This document shows, piece by piece, positions 1-7,813 of a stretch of 64,000 nt of DNA. The notes beneath the pieces were generated by a model, which worked only from the letters and a program-made list of their open reading frames with translations, searched no databases and was not told the origin of the DNA. A program made the translations under genes and the position numbers. Location of the stretch: NCBI GenBank assembly GCA_964428835.1, contig CAYRZQ010000001.1, positions 86,069 through 150,068 of the forward strand, in the 5' to 3' direction. The DNA is from JAIXWP01 sp964428835. Its GTDB lineage: Bacteria > Bacteroidota > Bacteroidia > Flavobacteriales_D > Sanyastnellaceae. The first letter of the stretch is position 1, and each line of letters opens with the position of its first letter.

Positions 1-1114
1 TGACTGCGGTCGGTGAATTCTCCAGGAGATTTTTGAAGCGAACTGCAGTCTGTTCGAGAGTAAACTCGGCCTTTTTCTTTGCTGTGATATCATGCAATAC
101 AAGAACTTTTACTATTTCATTTTTGTAGGTCAGTTCTGTACCTGTTACTTCAAGAAAAATAGGTCGTCCATTTCTATCGAAAGTTCTGATTTCGCTTTTG
201 TTTGCCGACGAAATCATTAATGAAGACTCTATTCTGTCAAGGTCGATAGGAGCTATGAAATCGGTAATCTTTTTTCCCAAGATATCAATTCTTGAGAAAT
301 AGCCGTAAAGCACGGCAAACTGATCATTCACATCAATGATTACTCTTTTAGGATCTACAAACACCACACTTTCATGTGAAACGTTTGCGAGTGTTTTGAA
401 GCGTTGTTCACTTTCCTGAAGAGCTCGTTCTGCCTGTTTTTGCTCGGTTATATCGATAATGGTACCGCTAATTATTTTCTGACCTTGACTGTCGATTTCC
501 ATGAACGTGTTTTCAAGGCACGTAATAATTTGACCATCTTTTTTCTTTAGCTGTAATTCGAAATTTACGAGAACAGGATTTTCTTTTATCCTTTGTAAAA
601 ATAAATCTCTGTCTTCTTTTGTCGGATAGTGTGAATAAGCACTTTTCGCTAGCAGTTCGGCTTCATTTTCGTAACCCAGCATTTGTGCAAATGCCAGATT
701 GCAGCTAATGATTCCACCTTCAAAGTATGTACGATATACACCAGCTACATTTTTTTCAAAGAGCAATTTATATTGATTAATCATGCTCTTTTCTCTGTGA
801 GGTGTTACCCTCATGAGAGCAAAAAGATTAGTGCTAATCTGCAGTTTCGTAAGACTTAAAACCTCATTTGGAAGGCAATCTGATTTTGAATAATATCCGG
901 TGGTTTCAAGACTTTCAATGATTTCTTTTTTCTTCTCCTCGGCTATTATATGATCGATGACTTGGGCAATGGGCTCGCCGATATATTTTTCAGCCTTATT
1001 GTAATAGTCCTTGAAAGCGTTATTGCAGGCGATAATAGAAAAGTCATCCAAGCTGATAACAGCGAGGATGTCGTAAGGGTGGTTCAATATGTCCGCAAAT
1101 TGCGGTTGATTCAT
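1..1114 (-). CDS. Multi-PAS-domain sensor protein, 3' end beyond the window
   Basis: The minus-strand reading frame starts at ATG 1114 and stays open to base 1, so about 371 N-terminal residues are visible and the C-terminal output domain is missing. It has no signal peptide or obvious membrane segment, so it is probably cytoplasmic. At least three PAS modules are visible: residues about 1-110, 120-235 and 236-355, with a fourth beginning near 360. The second and third end in the typical DIT.(Q/K)K.AE linker. The start lies 7 bases after the stop of the upstream MORN-repeat gene, suggesting one transcript. Proteins of this kind usually end in a histidine kinase or a GGDEF domain. Which one applies here cannot be seen. 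Confidence 0.85.
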   Translation of the reverse strand, partial: MNQPQFADILNHPYDILAVISLDDFSIIACNNAFKDYYNKAEKYIGEPIAQVIDHIIAEEKKKEIIESLETTGYYSKSDCLPNEVLSLTKLQISTNLFALMRVTPHREKSMINQYKLLFEKNVAGVYRTYFEGGIISCNLAFAQMLGYENEAELLAKSAYSHYPTKEDRDLFLQRIKENPVLVNFELQLKKKDGQIITCLENTFMEIDSQGQKIISGTIIDITEQKQAERALQESEQRFKTLANVSHESVVFVDPKRVIIDVNDQFAVLYGYFSRIDILGKKITDFIAPIDLDRIESSLMISSANKSEIRTFDRNGRPIFLEVTGTELTYKNEIVKVLVLHDITAKKKAEFTLEQTAVRFKNLLENSPTAV

Positions 1115-1121
1115 AGGGTGT

Positions 1122-2627
1122 TTACTCTTCTTTTGGTTCTGGCAACTTTATTTTTTGTCCATTAATTCTTATCGCCAGGCCTGCTTCATACTCTATTTCT
1201 AAATCTAAGGTTCCATCTTCACGATAATATTCCCATTTACCACTTAACTCTCCTCCCTCATAGCCACCTTTCATTTTTGGTGCTCCGTTGTCATACCAGT
1301 ATTTATGCTTTCCTACAGGAATGCCACTTTGGAATTCACCCTCAAAAGCTTTTTGTCCATTCGCATATTTCCAAACCCATTCGCCATTGAGCTCTCCATC
1401 AAGGTATTCGCCTTCTTCGGTATGATTGTTTACGAGACATTTCCAAGGTCCAGTTTTCAAGCCTTCTACAAAATCACCTTCACAAATTACATTTCCAATG
1501 CTATCATATTCTACTGCATGGCCATCTTCTTTTCCCTTTCTGTAAAGCTCTTCTCTCCACGTGGAACCATTTGCATAGAACCATTTCCAAGCTCCTGTTG
1601 GCAAATCTTCTTTGTAAACTCCTTTTTGTTCGACCTTACCGGAAGCAAAATAGAAAGTCCAATTACCATCTTTTTTTCCGTCTTTATAAGGTCCTTCAGC
1701 TCTCGTCTTACCATCGGGAAATAACAACTTCCAGTTGCCTTGTCTTCTTCCTATGGAATCTATCATTCCAATACCCGTCATAACATCATTCTCATAGATA
1801 TAGGCAGATACTTGTTTTCCACTGGCATCATATTCCCTGAAGGTTCCATTCTTTTTACCACCAGAATAACTTCCTTCAATTTTTAAAGAACCATCTTCAA
1901 AAAATTCTTTTCTTATATCAATTATAGCGCTTTGATCCGTATCAACTACCAATTCACCCATATCGTATTTTTCCATTTTTACAAGCTTGCCATTCTTGTC
2001 AAAAAATTTGAATACTCCATTTCTTTTTCCATTGGTCCAGTTGCCTTCTTCTTTGACATTTCCCAAGGGATGAAGATCTTTCCAAATACCTGTTCTATTG
2101 CCTTGCGCGTTGTAGCGATTAATGATTTCTTCGGCGTATATGAAGCCATTCCTATACATCGTAATAGTAATCGTTCTACCATCTTCTGCATATTCGAAGC
2201 CTCTTCCTTCTTCTTTATTATTGGAAAAGGGAATAGTTTTTTTCAATACTCCATTCTCGTAGAAGTACTTTGCCTCACCATTCTTGATATTATTGACATT
2301 CAAAAATTCCTCAGTCAATCTGCCTTTGCTATCAAAAATTTGCTCAGTACCAGTCTTTTGATTGCTCTTATAAGTAATTATTCTTTCGAGCGTAGAATCG
2401 CTTCTGTAGAATTTCCAGGTAGAATCCAGTTCAAAATTTAGTCGGTAACCTTCAGATTTTAATCCACCGTCTTCATAATAGGTTCGCCAGTAACCATCTG
2501 GCTTGCCATCTTTCATGGTCCCTTCACTTGAAACTTTTCCGTTTGGGTAAAAGTATTGGGTGAATTGAGCTTGCGAAGAAAATGATGCGAGTAGAAGAAA
2601 TAACCATGTGGCAAAGATGCACTTCAT
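1122..2627 (-). CDS. Secreted MORN-repeat (YwqK-like) protein
   Basis: This 501-residue protein starts with a clear signal peptide (residues 1-20, ending in SSQAQ). The rest consists almost entirely of about 20 repeats of roughly 23 residues with the pattern G.W..Y...G....G.Y..G...G, typical of the MORN_2 / YwqK family. Such repeats form extended beta-hairpin arrays. In Bacteroidota they are common in exported proteins of unknown role, and database labels such as 'antitoxin' are not functional evidence. No T9SS tail is present, so a periplasmic or outer-membrane-associated location is inferred. It is the first gene of a probable two-gene operon with the PAS sensor 7 bases downstream. Confidence 0.85.
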   Translation of the reverse strand: MKCIFATWLFLLLASFSSQAQFTQYFYPNGKVSSEGTMKDGKPDGYWRTYYEDGGLKSEGYRLNFELDSTWKFYRSDSTLERIITYKSNQKTGTEQIFDSKGRLTEEFLNVNNIKNGEAKYFYENGVLKKTIPFSNNKEEGRGFEYAEDGRTITITMYRNGFIYAEEIINRYNAQGNRTGIWKDLHPLGNVKEEGNWTNGKRNGVFKFFDKNGKLVKMEKYDMGELVVDTDQSAIIDIRKEFFEDGSLKIEGSYSGGKKNGTFREYDASGKQVSAYIYENDVMTGIGMIDSIGRRQGNWKLLFPDGKTRAEGPYKDGKKDGNWTFYFASGKVEQKGVYKEDLPTGAWKWFYANGSTWREELYRKGKEDGHAVEYDSIGNVICEGDFVEGLKTGPWKCLVNNHTEEGEYLDGELNGEWVWKYANGQKAFEGEFQSGIPVGKHKYWYDNGAPKMKGGYEGGELSGKWEYYREDGTLDLEIEYEAGLAIRINGQKIKLPEPKEE

Positions 2628-3172
2628 ATTTTCACGTGTAACGTCTTTTTTACAAAGAATTATATATATATCTTTTTAAAGAAAAATAGTAGTCTTTAAT
2701 AAGAGCTGTTCATTTGTTGTAAAAGTTTATGGTGTTTTGCTTGTAAATATAATCTATACACATTTGATTTGATTTTGTAAACATGTTTTCAGAGTATGAA
2801 GCCAATGTCAATGAATGGGTTAAATGGGATATGAACAAATGTGTTAATTTAAGGAGTTTTGAAAAAGGGTTGTTGTTAAGACTGTGTAAAATGTTGAATT
2901 TATGGTTAGCAAATCTCCCAATAAAAATGAAAGTAAAGTGTCGATTGTTCATTCCTTTTTTTAAGTCGGGTAGGTGGTCAATTTTGCAAATTTTTTTCTC
3001 AGAAAGTTTTACACTAGAATGAACATAGAAGGGTCTTGTCTTGTGAATAACCCCATTAAGTATATGGTTATTAGGTTTCTGTCGAAACTTTAGGTGTCTA
3101 ATAATCGGTTGAATAAGTTGTATTTTCACGTGGAAGTCTATTTTACTTTTGCCTCATATAAATCAACTACTT
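2628..3172. other. 545-base AT-rich intergenic region
   Basis: This region lies between the divergent MORN-repeat gene and rpiB. It contains short open frames on both strands (2783-3022 plus; 2710-3129 minus), but their translations resemble no family and are rich in rare, AT-driven residues, so I do not call them genes. The segment near 2660-2675 is an alternating AT run. No tRNA, riboswitch or strong hairpin was recognised. The rpiB promoter lies at the right end. Confidence 0.5.
3118..3151 (+). promoter_or_regulatory. Bacteroidota-type promoter for rpiB and the M28 peptidase
   Basis: TACTTTTG at 3144-3151 matches the Bacteroidota -7 consensus TAnnTTTG exactly. A TTG at 3118-3120 could serve as the -33 element, with 23 bases between. 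Transcription would start near 3158, leaving a leader of about 15 bases before ATG 3173. A TTTTCACGTGGAA word sits between the two elements. Confidence 0.6.
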
Positions 3173-3598
3173 ATGACCATTCACATTGGAGCTGACCATG
3201 CGGGTTATGCCCTTAAAGAGCAAGTAAAGGCAAGATTACAACAACAAGGCCACGAAGTAAAGGATTATGGTACCTTTTCAGAAGAAAGTACTGATTATCC
3301 TGATTATGCTCACCAAACGGCTTCAGCTGTGGTTGATACAAGAGAATTTGGTATTTTAATATGTGGCTCTGCAAATGGTGTATGCATGACCGCAAATAAG
3401 CACCAAGGGGTGCGAGCAGCTCTTTGTTGGAATAATGAGGTAGCTTCTCTTGCTCGTGCTCACAATAATGCAAATATCATTTGTTTGCCAGCTCGTTTTA
3501 TATCGGAGCAAGGTGCATTTGAAATGGTGGAAACATTCCTAACCACAGAATTTGAAGGTGGAAGACATGAAAGACGTGTATCTAAAATTGACTGTTAA
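3173..3598 (+). CDS. rpiB: Ribose-5-phosphate isomerase B
   Basis: This 141-residue protein interconverts ribose 5-phosphate and ribulose 5-phosphate in the cytoplasmic pentose phosphate pathway. Visible RpiB/LacAB features are the N-terminal GADHAGY motif, the active-site cysteine in ICGSANG followed by TANK, the HNNAN motif, and the closing GGRHERRV segment that contributes phosphate-binding arginines. Length is normal for the family. ATG 3173 is chosen because translation from it begins directly with MTIHIGADHAGY and because the predicted promoter overlaps any upstream TTG start. The stop is separated from the next ATG by one base, so rpiB and the peptidase are co-transcribed. Confidence 0.93.
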   Translation: MTIHIGADHAGYALKEQVKARLQQQGHEVKDYGTFSEESTDYPDYAHQTASAVVDTREFGILICGSANGVCMTANKHQGVRAALCWNNEVASLARAHNNANIICLPARFISEQGAFEMVETFLTTEFEGGRHERRVSKIDC

Positions 3599-3599
3599 A

Positions 3600-5198
3600 A
3601 TGAAAAAACTCAATATTCTCTTCGTAGCGTTATTCCTTGTTTTTCACGGGGAACAGGTTTTCTCTCAAAAGGATAGCGTTGCGGTTCGCTTTGCCAATTC
3701 GATTACCCCACAAGAGCTTTCAAAGCATTTATATATTCTAGCAGGTGACGAATTCAAAGGTCGTGATACTGGATCTCCAGAACTTAGAAAAGCCGCTGAT
3801 TATTTAGCACAGTATTATCAATCACTTGGAGTAGCTCCATGTATTAATGGCTCAACTTATTTTCAAAATTACCCTCTGAAGCGTGAAAAGGTGGCTTCTG
3901 CGAATATTGAGTTTCAAGCAAAGACATATAATTTCAAAAAGGACTTTTATTCATTTGGAGGATTTACAATCGAAGAATTGAAGTCAGAGAAAGTAGTGTT
4001 CGCTGGTTATGGTATTGATTCGAAGACGTACAACGATTATGCGAATATTGACGTGAAAGATGCGGTGGTAATCGTAATGAATGGAGAGCCGGTAGACAAG
4101 GCTGGAAACTCTATTTTCACGGGGAACAATTCTCGAAGTGAGTGGAGTGATGACTTTAGAATAAAGCGTGATGTAGCTGCCAAAAGAGGAGCAAAAGCAA
4201 TCCTTATAGTAGAGGAGAATTTTGATTATATCTTGAAGCGAATCAGTTACTTTTTAGATGAACCAAGAATGTCGCTTGAATATCCTATGGTAATTCAGGA
4301 AGAAAGTGTTTTGCCATATTATTTCATATCTCCTACTATGGCGAATGAAGTTTTGAAGAATGGTCGGAAGAAGAGCATAGATTTTTACAAAAAGCGAATT
4401 CAGAAAAGAAAAAAATCGAGCTCTGTAGCGTTGAGAGGAGGAATAAAAATGACCATGCAGATGGAAGTAGAGCGATTTAATGCAGATAATGTATTGGCAT
4501 TTATAGAAGGAAGTGATCCAATTCTCAAAGATGAAGTGGTAGTAATCTCTGCTCACTATGACCACGTGGGTGAAATGCAGGGTAAGATTTATAATGGAGC
4601 TGATGATGATGGATCTGGCACTGTGAGCGCCATGGAGATTGGACAAGCGTTTCAGCTTGCTAAGTTAGAAGGCAAAGGACCAAAAAGAAGTATTTTGATT
4701 TTACACGTTAGTGGTGAAGAAAAGGGTCTTCTGGGAAGTGAATGGTATTCGGAATTCCCTATTTATCCATTAGAAAAAACAGTGTGTGATTTGAATATCG
4801 ACATGATCGGACGTGTGGATGATGCGCATAAAGATGATCCAAACTATGTGTATATCATAGGTTCGGATAAACTGAGCACTGAGCTGCATATCTTAAGCGA
4901 AGCAGCTAACAAGACTTATACCTCATTGGCGCTGGACTACACTTATAACGACCCTAAAGATCCGAATCGTTTTTACTACCGCAGCGATCATTACAATTTT
5001 GCGAAGAACGGTATTCCTGTAATTTTCTATTTCAGTGGGGTGCATGAAGACTATCACCAGCCAGGTGATGATCCGGAAAAAATCATGTACGAGAAGATGT
5101 CAAAGATTGCGAAGCTAATCTTTCACACCGCATGGGAAGTCGCAAATCGCCCTACCAAGCTACGAGTGGATGTGGTGAATGAGTTTGAGGAAAAATAG
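3600..5198 (+). CDS. Secreted M28-family zinc aminopeptidase with PA-type insert
   Basis: The protein has 532 residues. A signal peptide covers residues 1-22 (MKKLNILFVALFL... ending FSQ), which is why ATG 3600 is preferred over in-frame starts inside rpiB. The middle section has the feel of a PA domain inserted ahead of the catalytic half. The M28 di-zinc site is complete: SAHYDH (first His), NGADDDGSGT (bridging Asp), SGEEKGLLGS (catalytic Glu pair), NIDMIGR (Asp) and the late VHEDYHQPGDD (His). The family removes N-terminal residues from peptides outside the cytoplasm. No T9SS tail is visible, so a periplasmic or surface-associated location is inferred. It follows rpiB by one base; the pairing probably reflects shared transcription rather than shared function. 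Confidence 0.9.
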   Translation: MKKLNILFVALFLVFHGEQVFSQKDSVAVRFANSITPQELSKHLYILAGDEFKGRDTGSPELRKAADYLAQYYQSLGVAPCINGSTYFQNYPLKREKVASANIEFQAKTYNFKKDFYSFGGFTIEELKSEKVVFAGYGIDSKTYNDYANIDVKDAVVIVMNGEPVDKAGNSIFTGNNSRSEWSDDFRIKRDVAAKRGAKAILIVEENFDYILKRISYFLDEPRMSLEYPMVIQEESVLPYYFISPTMANEVLKNGRKKSIDFYKKRIQKRKKSSSVALRGGIKMTMQMEVERFNADNVLAFIEGSDPILKDEVVVISAHYDHVGEMQGKIYNGADDDGSGTVSAMEIGQAFQLAKLEGKGPKRSILILHVSGEEKGLLGSEWYSEFPIYPLEKTVCDLNIDMIGRVDDAHKDDPNYVYIIGSDKLSTELHILSEAANKTYTSLALDYTYNDPKDPNRFYYRSDHYNFAKNGIPVIFYFSGVHEDYHQPGDDPEKIMYEKMSKIAKLIFHTAWEVANRPTKLRVDVVNEFEEK

Positions 5199-5200
5199 GG

Positions 5201-5240
5201 ACTAGATACTAGTGACTAACGACTAGTGACTAGCAACTAT
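5201..5240. repeat. Short quasi-tandem word repeat (GACTAGTGACTA)
   Basis: The gap between the convergent peptidase and ferrochelatase genes contains overlapping copies of words such as GACTAG, ACTAGTGACTA and ACTAGCAACTA, including palindromic ACTAGT. No conventional terminator stem with a poly-T tract is present, so the word block may substitute for one. It belongs to a class of intergenic stutter repeats that recurs elsewhere in this window. Confidence 0.6.
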
Positions 5241-5255
5241 GTGTTTTTCTTTCTT

Positions 5256-6260
5256 TTACTTTACTAAGTCTTCTAGGCAGTCGATCCAGGTTTTGGATTC
5301 GTTGAGGCTGGGCACGAGTTGAACGTGTTCGCCACCGTGTTCTTCAAATAATTCTTGATATTCTTCTCCGATTTCGATGGTCGTCTCGAGGCAGTCTGCG
5401 ACGAATGCAGGGGAGAATACTAATAATTTTTTTGCACCTTTTTTTCCTAGTTCTTCGATGACCTCATCGCTGAAAGGCTCGATCCATCCGCGGCCCAGAC
5501 GACTTTGGAAGCATACGGTGTATTTATCTTCAGGAATTCCGAGGCCTTCGGCTACGCTACGTGTTGTGGCGTAGCATGTGGCCTTATAACAAAGCTTATT
5601 CTCGTCATTGATTTCATGTTCGCAGCTGTGATTGCGACACTTGTTGTCTTTATAAATCTTATCAAGTTGACGCTCTGGAAGGCCATGGTAGCTGAAGAGG
5701 ACGTGATCGTATTCTCTCCAATTAAAGGCCTGTCCGCGCTCGATAAATGCTTTGATAAAAAGTGGGTGGTCGTAAAATTGGCTGATGATTTTGATATGGG
5801 GAAACACCCACCAATCTTTCACGATTTTCATCACCTTGTCGATGACCGAACCGGTGCTGGCACTTGCGTATTGAGGGAACATGGGTAATAAGACCAATTC
5901 TTCTGGTTCCCATTCTTGAATGGTGTTGAGCACAGAATCCAGAGAAGGATTTTGGTAACGCATAGCTAAGAAGATTCTCGTGTGATTTTTATCGAATCTT
6001 TCTTGAAGGAGTTGCTGCACTTGTCGACCCGAATGGATGAGCGGAGAGCCGTTTTCTGTCCAAAGTTTTTTATACACCGCCGCGCTTTTACGGTGGCGGA
6101 ATGGTACTATAATACCATTTACGAGGATGGCGCGGCCAATGGCGTTGATGTCAATAACGCGAGGATCGTTGAGAAACTCGGTCAGGTAACGATAGACGTC
6201 CTTTGGAGCAGGACTGTCTGGACTACCTAGATTTACTAATAATACGGCTCTCTTTTTCAT
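5256..6260 (-). CDS. hemH: Ferrochelatase, with a four-cysteine insert
   Basis: This 334-residue enzyme inserts ferrous iron into protoporphyrin IX (or coproporphyrin III in some bacteria), the last chelation step of heme synthesis. It shows the N-terminal LVNLGSPDSP, the catalytic His192 in FSYHGLP, CFQSRLGRGWIEPF, and the Glu292 motif FVADCLETTIEI. Between these lies an unusual cysteine set, C208-x4-C213-x10-C224-x4-C229. As I recall, an internal four-cysteine segment is described for a class of [2Fe-2S]-containing ferrochelatases (for example Bdellovibrio), so a cluster is plausible here but inferred. It is monocistronic and convergent with the M28 peptidase gene. A weak promoter (TTCCTTTG, 6269-6276) precedes the ATG. 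Confidence 0.95.
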   Translation of the reverse strand: MKKRAVLLVNLGSPDSPAPKDVYRYLTEFLNDPRVIDINAIGRAILVNGIIVPFRHRKSAAVYKKLWTENGSPLIHSGRQVQQLLQERFDKNHTRIFLAMRYQNPSLDSVLNTIQEWEPEELVLLPMFPQYASASTGSVIDKVMKIVKDWWVFPHIKIISQFYDHPLFIKAFIERGQAFNWREYDHVLFSYHGLPERQLDKIYKDNKCRNHSCEHEINDENKLCYKATCYATTRSVAEGLGIPEDKYTVCFQSRLGRGWIEPFSDEVIEELGKKGAKKLLVFSPAFVADCLETTIEIGEEYQELFEEHGGEHVQLVPSLNESKTWIDCLEDLVK

Positions 6261-6364
6261 AATTTGCGCAAAGGAAACAATAGTTCTTCAAACAATGTTC
6301 GACTTTTCAAAAATTGACATTTCTAAGACGAATTAGTTCATTTGCAAATTAGTGGGCGAAAAAA

Positions 6365-6394
6365 TTTGATTTCATCGATAATTTTTTAGCTTTG
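6365..6394 (+). promoter_or_regulatory. Bacteroidota-type promoter upstream of the DUF4389-like gene
   Basis: TTTG at 6365-6368 and TAGCTTTG at 6387-6394 are separated by 18 bases, a near-ideal -33/-7 pair. Transcription would begin near 6401, about 15 bases before ATG 6416. This supports that ATG over in-frame starts nearer 6392, which would lie inside the promoter. Confidence 0.75.
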
Positions 6395-6415
6395 GCCTAC
6401 ACTAAATCTTTACAT

Positions 6416-7036
6416 ATGAAAATTAATGTTACTTTACAGGACTCCTATTCAAGAGGAGAGCTTCTTCTGCGAACCCTATTTGGTTGGCTTTACATTTTAA
6501 TCCCACATTTGATCGTTTTAATTTTTGTTCAAATTGGAGTGATGTTCGTGAATTTCATCTCTTTTTGGGCGATTTTGATTTTGGGTAAATATCCACGCGG
6601 CATGTGGGACTTTGTTGTGAAGTGGGTGCGCTGGAGCTTGCGTTTGGCGGCAAGAACAAACAATCTCGCTGACGGCTATCCAGGCATTGGATTAAATGTT
6701 GTGGACGACCGTATTCAGTTTGAATTGGAATATCCAGAAACATCGAGCAGAGGCCTTGTGCTATTGCGTACGTTCTTCGGGTTTTTGTACATATTGATTC
6801 CTCACGGCATTTGCCTACTATTTCTTTCATTAGCGGCTACGTTTGTTAGAATCATTGCGTTTTGGATTGTTTTAATCACAGGAAAGTATCCAGCGGGTAT
6901 GCATGAGTTTATGGTAGGTGTACTTCGTTGGAATTATCGTGTAGTGGCTTATTATTACAATCTCACAGATACGTATCCTCCGTTCAGTTTGAAAGAGACC
7001 GCATCGGTGAATAATTCATTGGATAGCAATATTTAA
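6416..7036 (+). CDS. DUF4389-like membrane protein with two tandem modules
   Basis: The 206-residue protein is built from two copies of the same module (residues about 8-85 and 97-175). Each begins with a beta-like stretch ending in (S)RG(E/L)LLLRT(L/F)FG(W/F)LY, followed by two strongly hydrophobic helices around IPH, a WxxxLxxGKYPxGM turn, and an amphipathic segment ending in (T/Y)NL.D.YP. This layout fits the DUF4389 family, whose function is unknown. It is probably an inner-membrane protein. It has its own promoter and a strong terminator and so is transcribed alone. Confidence 0.8.
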   Translation: MKINVTLQDSYSRGELLLRTLFGWLYILIPHLIVLIFVQIGVMFVNFISFWAILILGKYPRGMWDFVVKWVRWSLRLAARTNNLADGYPGIGLNVVDDRIQFELEYPETSSRGLVLLRTFFGFLYILIPHGICLLFLSLAATFVRIIAFWIVLITGKYPAGMHEFMVGVLRWNYRVVAYYYNLTDTYPPFSLKETASVNNSLDSNI

Positions 7037-7055
7037 GTTATAGTTTGATCAATGG

Positions 7056-7083
7056 AAAACCCCGGAATTCTCCGGGGTTTTTT
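7056..7083 (+). terminator. Rho-independent terminator after the DUF4389-like gene
   Basis: A perfect stem with arms AAAACCCCGGA and TCCGGGGTTTT encloses ATTC and is followed by further T residues. It lies 19 bases after the stop codon at 7036. Confidence 0.9.
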
Positions 7084-7291
7084 GATTTAATTCTGGATTC
7101 TCAATTTGAAATTTTGAATCTCGAATTATTCACTCGTTCGTTTTCGTTGCTACAAACGTTGGACCCCTAGCGGGGTCTGGTATCGACTCCACAAGATCGC
7201 CAAGTCCATTCTATGTCCCTTTCGTCCCCATGGGGGGGCGCTCCGTCGCTTCGTCCCTCCGTCGCTTCGTCCCTTCGTCGCTCTTTCGTTT
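7084..7291. repeat. Intergenic block of palindromes and stutter repeats
   Basis: Three kinds of structure are packed here. Bases 7088-7125 repeat words around GAATCTC/GAATT. Bases 7162-7177 form a hairpin with GACCCC and GGGGTC arms around TAGC. Bases 7239-7288 repeat CGTCGCTTCGTCCCT nearly three times. No gene is apparent. The block reads like dispersed repeat material, but comparison with the rest of the genome would be needed to prove that. Confidence 0.5.
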
Positions 7292-7299
7292 TATCTTTG
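7292..7299 (+). promoter_or_regulatory. -7 promoter element directly before the carbonic anhydrase ATG
   Basis: TATCTTTG matches TAnnTTTG exactly and ends only four bases before ATG 7304. With the usual 5-7 base spacing, transcription would begin at or just beside the start codon, giving a leaderless or nearly leaderless mRNA. TTCG at 7266-7269 could be a degenerate -33 element. Confidence 0.55.
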
Positions 7300-7303
7300 A
7301 CTC

Positions 7304-7813
7304 ATGATACTTTCTGTTCGCGGCATTGCGCCGAAGTTTGGTGATGATTGTTATATCGCCGAAAACGCTACTATCGTTGGTGAGGTAGAAGCGGGTAATC
7401 AATGTTCGTTTTGGTTCAACGCTGTGGTGCGCGGAGATGTGCACTACATCAAGATGGGCAATAAGGTCAATGTCCAAGATGGTGCGGTGATTCACTGCAC
7501 GTATCAGAAGGCGCCGACCACAATTGGAAACAATGTATCGATTGGGCACCGCGCGATTGTGCACGGCTGCACGATTCACGACAATGTACTGATTGGAATG
7601 GGCGCGATTGTGATGGACAATTGTGTAGTGGAAAGCAATAGCATTATAGCCGCGGGCGCTGTGTTGCTAGAGGGAACGCACGTTCCGTCGGGCAGCATCT
7701 TTGCGGGTGTGCCCGCGAAGAAAGTCAAAGAGGTTTCAAAAGAATTATTTGAGGGAGAAATTGAACGTATTTCAAACAACTATGTAATGTACAGTTCATG
7801 GTTCAAGAAATAA
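7304..7813 (+). CDS. Gamma-class carbonic anhydrase family protein
   Basis: The 169-residue protein is a left-handed beta-helix of hexapeptide repeats, as in the gamma carbonic anhydrase / YrdA / PaaY group, which form trimers in the cytoplasm. The three zinc-ligand histidines are in place: His64 in VQDGAVIH, and His82 and His87 in SIGHRAIVH. So are the conserved Arg43 and Asp45 in VVRGDV, and Gln58/Asp59. The full metal site makes CO2 hydration possible, but many members have no proven activity. The protein starts at ATG 7304, and its alignment with the family from residue 3 supports this start. Its 3' end overlaps the next gene by 16 bases. Confidence 0.9.
   Translation: MILSVRGIAPKFGDDCYIAENATIVGEVEAGNQCSFWFNAVVRGDVHYIKMGNKVNVQDGAVIHCTYQKAPTTIGNNVSIGHRAIVHGCTIHDNVLIGMGAIVMDNCVVESNSIIAAGAVLLEGTHVPSGSIFAGVPAKKVKEVSKELFEGEIERISNNYVMYSSWFKK

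Noticed and set aside
1122..2627. Antitoxin role for the MORN-repeat protein
   Set aside because: The database label comes from YwqK, but this protein has a signal peptide and no neighbouring toxin gene.
2710..3129. 139-codon minus-strand frame between the MORN gene and rpiB
   Set aside because: Composition is AT-driven, there is no start context or family resemblance, and a plus-strand frame in the same place is equally plausible.
7141..7210. tRNA or IS remnant in the hairpin-rich intergenic region
   Set aside because: The hairpin with GACCCC and GGGGTC arms does not extend into a cloverleaf, and no transposase fragment or target duplication was found.
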